Under the pieces are notes generated by a model that did not search any database, was not told the origin of the DNA, and saw only the letters and a program-made list of their open reading frames with translations. Below, one piece after another: positions 17,496 to 25,981 of a stretch of 41,741 bases of DNA. A program made the position numbers and the translations under genes. This stretch comes from Bacteroidota bacterium. Its GTDB lineage: Bacteria > Bacteroidota > Bacteroidia > Sphingobacteriales > Sphingobacteriaceae. Positions within the stretch are counted from its first letter, which is position 1. The number at the start of each line of letters is the position of its first letter. The stretch is from positions 1-41,741 of the forward strand of contig JABDAU010000032.1 of assembly GCA_013289045.1 (NCBI GenBank), given 5' to 3'.

Positions 17496-20400
17496 TCAGG
17501 GTTTTTCCTTACTGAAAACAATCTGTTCTTTTGGAGTGTAGCCAAATTGTTCCTTAAAACACTTTCTGAAATGGTTTACATCCGAAAATCCAACACTATA
17601 AGCTACTTCGTTTACATTCAGTTGCCCGTGGGATAATAATTGTGAAGCCCGCTTAAGTTTAATACTGCGGATAAACTCAATGGCAGTTTGATCTGTTAGC
17701 GCTTTAATTTTTTTGGTAAAAGTATTGCGGTGCATAGCAACGGCATCGCTAAGCTGTTCAACATTCAGGGTTTCATCACCTATATGGTCTTCAATAAACG
17801 ACAGCACCTTGTTTAAAAAAAGTCCGTCTGTTTCACTTATGGCAATGTTTTGGGGTTCAAGCATAATCTCTTTTTGATATCTTGACCTCAATTTTTGCCG
17901 GCCCTCAATCAAGTTCCACACCCTTGCTTCCAGAATGCTAAAATTGAATGGCTTTGTTACATAATCGTCGGCCCCGGTTTCCAGTCCTTCCATTTTAAAA
18001 ATAAGCGGTGTACGGGCCGTAAGTAGTATTACCGGGATGTGGCTGGTATCAATGTCTGATTTTAAATTCCGGCAAAGTTCTATTCCATCCATCTTTGGCA
18101 TCATTACATCGCTTATAATCAAATCGGGCAAATGTTCCTTGGCTAAATTCCAGCCATCTAATCCATCAGTTGCTGTATAAATTTCAAAATCGTCCTCAAA
18201 TCCGGTCTTTATAAAGTTGAGCACCTCTTCATTATCTTCAACAATCAAAATCGAAATTTTTTCCTTCAGGCCATTTTTCAGTATTTCAATTTTACGTAAA
18301 GATATTCGCTGATTTACTGATGGTTCCGTTGGTAAATACTCGGTTATATCCTCGCTGTTTTTAAAATGTTCAATAACTTCACCTTGCTTAAAATGCCTAT
18401 CACCCATAGGCAGCCTCACTTCAACACGGGTACAACCACGTTCAGCTCCTTGTTCGGGTTTACTATCTAACTTTATAGTGCCATAATGCAATTCAATTAA
18501 TTCTTTCGAAAATGCCAATCCTAATCCGGTGCCCGGTACATTTGATTGGTCATATTCATCATGGTAGTACTTTTTGAAAAGCTTGCCCATGTTTTTTTGA
18601 GGGATTCCGCAGCCGTTATCCTCAACCGTGATAACCATATCATCTCCGTTTTCACCGGTTTCGTGCCTAACCATTAATACGATAGTGCCATAAGCGGGCG
18701 TAAATTTTATGGCGTTTGACAGTAAATTATAGATCACCTTTTCCAGTTTATCCCTGTCAAACCATACCCATAACTCCTTAACCTCACTTTTGAAAACCAG
18801 GCTGATATTTTTTGACATAGAAAGCCCGCTAAACGCCAGTGATATTTCTTTAAGGAAGTGAACGGCGTCTCCCCTGGCGGCATCCAAATGCATGTTGCCT
18901 GAGTCAAACTTCCGTATATCCAGCAGTTGGTTTATCAACTTTATTAATCGCTCGCTATTTCGCTGCATCAGCATTAATTGGTGCTGAACCTTATTATTGC
19001 CTTCATTCATTTTAACCAGGCGCTCAATAGGGCCCATAATCAGGGTTAGCGGTGTTTTAATTTCGTGAGATATATTGATAAAAAAGCTCAATTTTTTTTG
19101 GGCCAGTTCCTGATCTTTCAAATGGCTCACAGATTCAAATTCAAGTTGTGTTTTTAAGCGCTCTGTCTTTTTCGAATAATTGTTGAAAAGGTATAATAAA
19201 GTAAGTATGATCGCGGCATAACCCATATAGGCGTACCAGGTTTTATACCAGGGGGGCAATACCACAATTTTTAAGGTGCGTGGAGTTTGGTTCCATATAC
19301 CATCGTTATTGGCAGCCTTTATTTTAAACAGATAGGTGCCCGGATCGAGGTTGGTGTAGGTGACCATCTGCTGATTAACTACAGTATGCCATTCATTATC
19401 AGAAAAGCCTTCCAGCTTAAATGCGAATTGATTCTTTTCGGGATTGATATAATTCAGGGCCGCAAACCTTATACTGAAAAAGGCCTGATTATAAGCTAAA
19501 GTTATTTTGCTGGTTTCGTCAATCGGCCTTATCAAAGGTGAGTTTTCAGCACCAAATTGTACCGATTTATTTAAAATCAGGAAATCGGTAAATATTACCG
19601 AAGGTTTTACAAGGTTGGATTTGATGCTATCAGGGTTAAAAATGGTGACCCCATTAATGCCGCCGAAAATTAATTGCTGCTTTTTAGTTTTGGCCCCTGC
19701 GCCACTTGTAAACTGATTGCTTTGTAAACCATCCTGAAAAGTATAGTTTTTTATAATTAAGTTACTGGTATTAAACGGCACCTCAAATTGTTTAAACCCG
19801 ATACAGGATATCCCTTTATTAGTACTGATCCAAAGGTTGCCGCTGTTATCTTCAGCTATTTGGTGGATAGTATTGCTGCGGATCCCGTCGGACTCGGTTA
19901 TGGCATAAAATCTTTTTTTGGCAGTATCAAAATAATTTATTCCACCACCGTCTGTACCTATCCATAGCCTCTGTTTCGAATCAATATAAATACTCAAAAT
20001 GGAGCTATTAGTAAGGCTATTAGCTTGATGTTCAACAAACTGATAGGTTTCAAATGTTTGGTTACGGATATTTAAACGGTTAACCCCTGAAGACTTGGTG
20101 CCGATCCACAGAGAATTGCCATTTTGCGCGATGGTAGTAATATTTGCAGAGCTTAGTGAATTATTTGAGTTTCCGGATGGCTTGTAATGCTTAACAACCT
20201 TATTATTTTGTATGTAGTACAATCCACTGAAATTTGTTCCTACCCATAGGCCGTTGCCGTCTTTCAATAAGGTGTAATATTGAATAAGCCCGGTTGCCGA
20301 TGGTTTATCTATTATATTAACATCAATAAACCTATGGGCTTTTTTATCAAAAATCTTCAGGCCATTACCTGTACCAACCCACAGCTTTGTACTGTCATTA

Positions 20401-21734
20401 TTCCTTATAATAGCTTTAATGCTGTTACCTAATAACTCTTCGTTTCTTTTATCATCATTATAATAAACACGGGTGCCTGTAAACGCACTGTCCACATGAT
20501 TTAAACCTCCGTCATCAGTACCTATCCATAGCGATCCATCATTATCCTGCATCACTGCGTTAACAATACCCGATGACAAACCATTATTGTTATTGCCCTG
20601 TTTAGGCCCCAGATTATAAAAATTATCAAACTGGTTGTAAACAACGTTAATTCCTCCATTATAAGTGCCTATCCATACACTTCCTTCCCTGTCCCTTAGT
20701 ATACAACGCACCGAATTTTGGCTTAAAGAGGCCGGGTTATCGGGGTCATATTTATAAGTATTGATATGGTTATCAATTAAATTGATGGTATTCAACCCGT
20801 TTTTAGTGCCTATCCAAATTTCTTTGTTTTTAATTTCCATAAGGGCCCTTATGGTATTGCTTGTCAACCCGTTATTTTTATTATAATTAATACATTTTTG
20901 TGTTTTGATATTATATAGGAACAGGCCTTCCGTCTCGGTGGCTATCCAGTAATTGCCTTCATGGTCCTGAATAACACTTCTGATAATAACATTTGATAAT
21001 TGAGGTTGTAGTTTTAACGCCGGCGGTATTGCTACAAGCTTACCATTTTTCAGATCATAAATTTTAAGTGTCTGAGCCGTGCCTATCCATAAGCGCTCCT
21101 GCCGGTCAATGTATAAACACTGAATTTTATCTTTACAGATATTGGTTTTGGAAAATATATTTTTTGAACTGTCGTTACTATGCGGATCATAATTAAATAA
21201 ACCCGCCTCAGTTCCTGCCCAAATTACACCCTTTTTATCCTGTACAATATCAAGCACAGGATATTTCTTTGACGAGCCTTCAAGTTTATAACGCACAAAC
21301 TGATCTGTATAACTATCATAACGATTTATGCCATTTAAGGTGCCAATCCACAGGTTATCATCCCTGTCTTCCATTAATTTAAAGATCTGATTATTGCTCA
21401 GGCTTTTGGGGTTTGCGGCATCATTTTTATAAGTTTTAAACTCGATCCCGTTAAATTTGCTTAATCCATCAAATGTGCTTATCCATATTTGGCCCTTTTT
21501 GTCCTGCAAAATGCTCATTGCAGTATTTTGCGCCAGGCCATTATCAACATTTATATGCTTGAAAATAAGTGATTTCTGGGCAAACGAATGCTCAACACAC
21601 AAAAGTGTTATCAAGCTAAAAAAAACGCGGTTCAATATTTTTCGTCGTAATTGGCGAAAGTTGGTTGTCGTTTCCAGGGTTAAGTAATTGGTGTATGTAA
21701 AAATAACACTATTTGCGTCAAAACTGCAATGCAT
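17496..21734 (-). CDS. Hybrid two-component system regulator (HTCS)
   Basis: A single-chain sensor and transcription activator of 1412 residues. The periplasmic part (about residues 55-730) consists of many Reg_prop beta-propeller repeats (LWIGT, GLNRL-like units), then a Y_Y_Y domain (about 750-815) and a membrane helix (about 830-852). The cytoplasmic part has HisKA with His890 in INISHEIKTPL, HATPase with NLLSNAIKFT and GTGLGLAFS, a receiver with phospho-acceptor Asp1209 in IISDVMMPKMDG, and a C-terminal AraC-type HTH (about 1315-1405). Such proteins bind an oligosaccharide directly and activate the adjacent PUL. The ATG at 21734 precedes a clear signal peptide by about 33 residues, and a TTG at 21635 would start it directly, so the start is uncertain. 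Confidence 0.95.
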   Translation of the reverse strand: MHCSFDANSVIFTYTNYLTLETTTNFRQLRRKILNRVFFSLITLLCVEHSFAQKSLIFKHINVDNGLAQNTAMSILQDKKGQIWISTFDGLSKFNGIEFKTYKNDAANPKSLSNNQIFKLMEDRDDNLWIGTLNGINRYDSYTDQFVRYKLEGSSKKYPVLDIVQDKKGVIWAGTEAGLFNYDPHSNDSSKNIFSKTNICKDKIQCLYIDRQERLWIGTAQTLKIYDLKNGKLVAIPPALKLQPQLSNVIIRSVIQDHEGNYWIATETEGLFLYNIKTQKCINYNKNNGLTSNTIRALMEIKNKEIWIGTKNGLNTINLIDNHINTYKYDPDNPASLSQNSVRCILRDREGSVWIGTYNGGINVVYNQFDNFYNLGPKQGNNNNGLSSGIVNAVMQDNDGSLWIGTDDGGLNHVDSAFTGTRVYYNDDKRNEELLGNSIKAIIRNNDSTKLWVGTGNGLKIFDKKAHRFIDVNIIDKPSATGLIQYYTLLKDGNGLWVGTNFSGLYYIQNNKVVKHYKPSGNSNNSLSSANITTIAQNGNSLWIGTKSSGVNRLNIRNQTFETYQFVEHQANSLTNSSILSIYIDSKQRLWIGTDGGGINYFDTAKKRFYAITESDGIRSNTIHQIAEDNSGNLWISTNKGISCIGFKQFEVPFNTSNLIIKNYTFQDGLQSNQFTSGAGAKTKKQQLIFGGINGVTIFNPDSIKSNLVKPSVIFTDFLILNKSVQFGAENSPLIRPIDETSKITLAYNQAFFSIRFAALNYINPEKNQFAFKLEGFSDNEWHTVVNQQMVTYTNLDPGTYLFKIKAANNDGIWNQTPRTLKIVVLPPWYKTWYAYMGYAAIILTLLYLFNNYSKKTERLKTQLEFESVSHLKDQELAQKKLSFFINISHEIKTPLTLIMGPIERLVKMNEGNNKVQHQLMLMQRNSERLIKLINQLLDIRKFDSGNMHLDAARGDAVHFLKEISLAFSGLSMSKNISLVFKSEVKELWVWFDRDKLEKVIYNLLSNAIKFTPAYGTIVLMVRHETGENGDDMVITVEDNGCGIPQKNMGKLFKKYYHDEYDQSNVPGTGLGLAFSKELIELHYGTIKLDSKPEQGAERGCTRVEVRLPMGDRHFKQGEVIEHFKNSEDITEYLPTEPSVNQRISLRKIEILKNGLKEKISILIVEDNEEVLNFIKTGFEDDFEIYTATDGLDGWNLAKEHLPDLIISDVMMPKMDGIELCRNLKSDIDTSHIPVILLTARTPLIFKMEGLETGADDYVTKPFNFSILEARVWNLIEGRQKLRSRYQKEIMLEPQNIAISETDGLFLNKVLSFIEDHIGDETLNVEQLSDAVAMHRNTFTKKIKALTDQTAIEFIRSIKLKRASQLLSHGQLNVNEVAYSVGFSDVNHFRKCFKEQFGYTPKEQIVFSKEKP

Positions 21735-21924
21735 GTCAGGTTAACCTATTATTAAACTAAATAATAAATTAGCCTTATTCCCTTATAAATCATGCCTAAA
21801 CTTTCCCGAAAAAGTGCATTCTCCATGCAATTATTGAGCAAACAACATGGGTTTATGATGATCGCAGCCATTAGTTTTGACGCTGTAACCAATTACAAGC
21901 CCCCAACAGGGGTTAAAATACTTC

Positions 21925-24738
21925 ATGCAAAAAAGAGCACTTCTACTTAAACTGGCTATCCTGTTTAATCTTATCAGCGTATTAGCCGTAGCACAAACGC
22001 CTTCTCCTGGTAATATTAACCAGCTTATCTCAAAAATAGCAACTTATAATAGCTCAATGCCTGCAGAGAAAGTGTTTTTACAGTTCGACAAGCCTTATTA
22101 TTCTGCAGGCGATACGATATGGTTCAAAGGATATTTAATGGACGAAGCCATTAAATATTCAACTCTGAGCAGCCGCTTGTATATTGAGTTGCTAAACGAC
22201 AGTAATGCGGTTATTAAACGCCTGGTATTCCCCGTATCGCTTGGCCTCACCTGGGGTAACATTCCTTTAAGCCAGGCTTACGTTCATAACGGCACTTATA
22301 CTATACGCGCCTACACCACCTGGATGCGCAATTTTGGCGATGATTATTTTTTTAAGCGGGGCTTTTATATGAGTAACGGGCAGGCAAATACATGGCTCGT
22401 AAATGTGTCCCCATCATTAACATCGCCTGATAATGTAAAAATGGCGATGAAGTTCTCGGGGATGGATGGTAAAACCGGCACCAATGACCTGCAAATAAAG
22501 GTGATAAATGACAAAAAAGTATTGCTGCGAAACGCTGCACAAACCGCCCGGGATGGTGCGTTGAACATAGATTTTAATTTACCTCCGCACACCCGCCTAA
22601 AAAACCTGAATATGGTTGTACAAGATAAAAATGATCAAGCGCGTACAGCTTTAATCCCTGTAAATGTTAACCGGCCACAGGATGTGGATATACAGTTTAT
22701 GCCCGAAAGCGGCCCGCTGGTGGCCAATATACCATCGCACGTTGGGTTTAAGGCAGTTGGGGAAGACGGTAAAGGCGTGGTCATTCAGGGAACTATTTAT
22801 GATAGCGACCATAACGAATTAGCCCAGATCAGCACAACACATTATGGCATGGGTGTATTTGATATTACACCAATGCCTGATAAAACTTACACAGCCGAGA
22901 TCATTTTACCGGGTGGCGAAAAAAGGACTGTCCCGCTGCCAGTGCCGCTTAAAACAGGCAGTATTTTAAGCATACGTAACACAATGGATAATGATACCAT
23001 TGGCATATCTGCTTTTAATACAAACGAGCAGGATGGTGGCAGTAAATACTATCTTATTGGTGTATCAAGAGATGTTGTATGCTATGGGGCCGCTTTTACC
23101 TTTAGTAATAACCATTTTTCTACCCGGGTGGCCAAAAGCCTTTTCCCATCCGGGATAGCACATTTTATACTGCTAAATGCAAACCAACAGCCTGTAAATG
23201 AAAGGATCACTTTTATTGATCGCGGCGACGACCTGAAAATAGAGCTTAAAACCGATGCTCAAACTTTTGCAGCCAGGGATAGCATACCGGTGCATATTGT
23301 GGTTAAGGATGAAGCGGGCCAGCCTGTAATAGGCAGCTTTTCAATGTCGGTAACTGATGACAGCCAGGTAAAGCCTGAGAACGTAGTTTCAGATAATATC
23401 GTATCAAACTTATTGCTGACCTCGGATCTGAAAGGTTATGTGGAAGACCCCGCCTATTATTTGCAGCATAACGAAAAGGCATGGAAAGCATTGGATGCTT
23501 TATTATTAACACAAGGCTGGGTAGGATACGATCTGAGTAAAATAAACCAGCCTGTTAAAGCAGCGTATGATCCCGAATTTGCATTTACAGTAAAAGGGAC
23601 CGTTACCAACTTATTCAACAACCCGGTAAGTAATTCAAAGGTTATACTATTGTCAAAAGGCGATCAGAATTTTGAGCTGGATACTGTCACCGATAAAATG
23701 GGGAAATTTGAATTTAACAGGTTCCCGCGAATAGGAAAATCAGTTTTTGTAATTTCTGCGATAAATGAAAAAGGTAAGCGGATAAATGGCGGCATCAGCA
23801 TTGATGAAAAGAACAAATTACCGGTAAGCGCCGGAACCACAACCCGCTTAGATCCGTGGAATGTAAATGCCGATACGGTAGTATTAAACTACGTTAAGTC
23901 AAGTAAAAAATACCGTGACAGCCTGGAGAAAAAACAATATTATGCCCAGGGCCGGTTACTCAATACCGTTAATGTTAAGGACAGGGCCGTTATACGAAAC
24001 TCACAAAATTTAAACGGCCCCGGCGTGGCCGACCAAACTATTACCGAAGATGTAATGGTAGCTGCAGGAAAAGCCAGTTTGCTGGATGTGATGCTAAGTA
24101 AAGTAAAAGGCTTCCGTGCGGGCTTTTATAAGGACAGCGGAAAGAAAACAAATATGGAGTACTTTATAAAAGAAAAAAGGGTACGGCTTGTATTTGATGG
24201 TACAGATATTGACAACTATTATCAGCCAAATAGCGGCCAGCCAAATGAGCACTATGACTATCAAAAACAATATCTTGACTATATATCAGCCGAAGATATA
24301 TTGGGTATAGAAGTAAATTACCTTTACAATGGCCGTTATAGCGCTAAAAACTTAAGCGCAGACGATCAACTTGCGGCTGATGCTACCGGCCCGCGCGGTG
24401 CTGATTTTGCTTACCTGGAAATAACAACGCGCGGCGGTACAGGCCCTTTTGTACAGCGGGCTACCGGGATATACATTTATACACCTTTGGCCCTTGCCGA
24501 TTATAAGCAGTTTTATCGCCCAGGATATGCTGTAAAAGGCAATATAAATAATGCTGATATACGCTCAACCATACATTGGGCACCCAACATTATTACCGAC
24601 CGGAACGGCGTAGCAACCGTGTCGTTTTATGCTGCGGATCAATCAACGAAATACACCATTATCTGTCAGGGCAGCGACATGAATGGAAAGGTAGGCGTTC
24701 AAACCGCTAAAATCACTATAGGCAGCGCGAAGCCGTGA
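21925..24738 (+). CDS. Large surface protein with MG2-like and plug-like domains
   Basis: A secreted 937-residue protein with a signal peptide (about residues 1-23). The segment PAEKVFLQFDKPYYSAGDTI followed by WFKGYL is the MG2 (macroglobulin-like) signature of Bacteroidota envelope proteins. A second Ig-like or carboxypeptidase-regulatory domain lies near residue 550 (FTVKGTVTNLFNNPVSNSKV). The region from about 690 has TonB-plug character (LLDVMLSKVKGFRAGF, IDNYYQP, EDILGIEV), and the end has NGVATVSFYAADQSTKYTI, a beta-sandwich often found at the end of this group. Members are often annotated as TonB-dependent-receptor-like, but no barrel follows. It is divergent from the HTCS gene and 49 bases upstream of the lyase gene, so probably co-transcribed. 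Function not known. Confidence 0.75.
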   Translation: MQKRALLLKLAILFNLISVLAVAQTPSPGNINQLISKIATYNSSMPAEKVFLQFDKPYYSAGDTIWFKGYLMDEAIKYSTLSSRLYIELLNDSNAVIKRLVFPVSLGLTWGNIPLSQAYVHNGTYTIRAYTTWMRNFGDDYFFKRGFYMSNGQANTWLVNVSPSLTSPDNVKMAMKFSGMDGKTGTNDLQIKVINDKKVLLRNAAQTARDGALNIDFNLPPHTRLKNLNMVVQDKNDQARTALIPVNVNRPQDVDIQFMPESGPLVANIPSHVGFKAVGEDGKGVVIQGTIYDSDHNELAQISTTHYGMGVFDITPMPDKTYTAEIILPGGEKRTVPLPVPLKTGSILSIRNTMDNDTIGISAFNTNEQDGGSKYYLIGVSRDVVCYGAAFTFSNNHFSTRVAKSLFPSGIAHFILLNANQQPVNERITFIDRGDDLKIELKTDAQTFAARDSIPVHIVVKDEAGQPVIGSFSMSVTDDSQVKPENVVSDNIVSNLLLTSDLKGYVEDPAYYLQHNEKAWKALDALLLTQGWVGYDLSKINQPVKAAYDPEFAFTVKGTVTNLFNNPVSNSKVILLSKGDQNFELDTVTDKMGKFEFNRFPRIGKSVFVISAINEKGKRINGGISIDEKNKLPVSAGTTTRLDPWNVNADTVVLNYVKSSKKYRDSLEKKQYYAQGRLLNTVNVKDRAVIRNSQNLNGPGVADQTITEDVMVAAGKASLLDVMLSKVKGFRAGFYKDSGKKTNMEYFIKEKRVRLVFDGTDIDNYYQPNSGQPNEHYDYQKQYLDYISAEDILGIEVNYLYNGRYSAKNLSADDQLAADATGPRGADFAYLEITTRGGTGPFVQRATGIYIYTPLALADYKQFYRPGYAVKGNINNADIRSTIHWAPNIITDRNGVATVSFYAADQSTKYTIICQGSDMNGKVGVQTAKITIGSAKP

Positions 24739-24787
24739 TTTTCATCCTTTCAATTTAATCAATAAATTATAAATCTTAATTGTAAGT

Positions 24788-25981
24788 ATGTTAAAAAAAA
24801 TAAATTTCAAGCGGTGCCTGCCTGTTATTTTAATTATGGCAGGTTTAAATGCTTCAGCACAAACTAAAGTTGCAACTGGCTTTTTATTGCAAAACGAGCA
24901 ACAATTATCAATCCTCAAAAAACAATACAACAGCGGCGATACTACAATTACCAGGGAAGTTGATATTTTGTTAGCTGATGCTGATAAGGCATTAACCGCC
25001 GGCCCGTATTCGGTGACACTGCATAAAACAAAGGTAGCACCGAGCGATAACCCACATGATTATATGAGCCAGGCGCCCTATTGGTGGCCTGATCCGTCAA
25101 AACCCGATGGCAAACCCTACATCAGAAAAGATGGGGAACGCAATCCGGAAATCCGGCTGCTTCACGATGATTCACAACTTCACGAATTGTGTGAAAGCGT
25201 TAAAAAACTAAGTTTTGCCTATTATTTTACTGGCAATGAGAAATACGCACAAAAAGCCGCAAGCTTAATGAGTACCTGGTTTATTGATGCTGATACAAAA
25301 ATGGCCCCCAACTTCAACTATGCACAATACGTTCCGGGGGTTAATGATGGGCGCGGTACGGGCATAATTGAAAGCAGGGCGTTAGCAAATATTCCTGATG
25401 CCCTTGCTATGATGGCCGATAGCAAAAGTATTACAGACAACACACGGGCTGGCGTAAAGCAATGGTTTAGCGAGTACTTAAAATGGTTGCTAACCAGTAA
25501 AAACGGGAATGATGAGAGAGGAGCAAAAAATAACCATGGCACTTTTTACGACATGCAGGTGGCAGACTTTGCCCTTTTTTGTGGTGAAGATAATGTTGCC
25601 CGCGAGGCAATACAAAACCGGACCATTGCACGAATGGATGTGCAATTTACCACAGACGGCAAACAGCCCCTTGAATTGGAACGTACAAAATCATGGGGGT
25701 ATTCAAACATGAACCTTAGTGGCTGGTGTATGTTAGCAACGCTTGCTGATCACCTGGATATCGATCTATGGCATACCGAAAAAGATGGGCGGGGAATAAA
25801 AAAATGTATTGAATGGCTGATGCCTTATATATTAAAGCAAAAAGTATGGCCCTATAAACAAATAGAACCTATGGGTTACAGTGAAATGCTGGACATCTGT
25901 AGCCTGGCTGAGGGTAAATACCCTGACGTTGATCTTAAAATGGTTTTTAAAATATACCCGCAACCAACGCCATGGATGTAA
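24788..25981 (+). CDS. Alginate-lyase-family protein (PL38-like)
   Basis: A 397-residue secreted lyase with a signal peptide (about residues 1-24). It shows the full set of marks of the NNH group: APYWWPDPSKPDGKPYIRKDG near residue 95, KNNHGTFYDMQVADFALF with His250 and Tyr254 as likely catalytic residues, and RTKSWGYSNMNLSGW near residue 300. Characterised members act on beta-1,4-glucuronan or mannuronate-rich alginate by beta-elimination. It is paralogous to the protein at 1783-2964. Its last 10 bases overlap the GH2 gene, so the two are translationally coupled, suggesting a shared substrate containing both uronic acid and a GH2-cleavable sugar. Confidence 0.85.
   Translation: MLKKINFKRCLPVILIMAGLNASAQTKVATGFLLQNEQQLSILKKQYNSGDTTITREVDILLADADKALTAGPYSVTLHKTKVAPSDNPHDYMSQAPYWWPDPSKPDGKPYIRKDGERNPEIRLLHDDSQLHELCESVKKLSFAYYFTGNEKYAQKAASLMSTWFIDADTKMAPNFNYAQYVPGVNDGRGTGIIESRALANIPDALAMMADSKSITDNTRAGVKQWFSEYLKWLLTSKNGNDERGAKNNHGTFYDMQVADFALFCGEDNVAREAIQNRTIARMDVQFTTDGKQPLELERTKSWGYSNMNLSGWCMLATLADHLDIDLWHTEKDGRGIKKCIEWLMPYILKQKVWPYKQIEPMGYSEMLDICSLAEGKYPDVDLKMVFKIYPQPTPWM

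Noticed and set aside
21738..21747. AGGTTAACCT palindrome just upstream of the HTCS start
   Set aside because: Only 10 bp and not repeated elsewhere in the window that I could see; not enough to call a site.
21792..21947. 51-codon frame starting MPKLSRKSAFSMQLLSK in the HTCS/MG2 gap
   Set aside because: It overlaps the start of the 937-residue gene in another frame and has no recognisable features.
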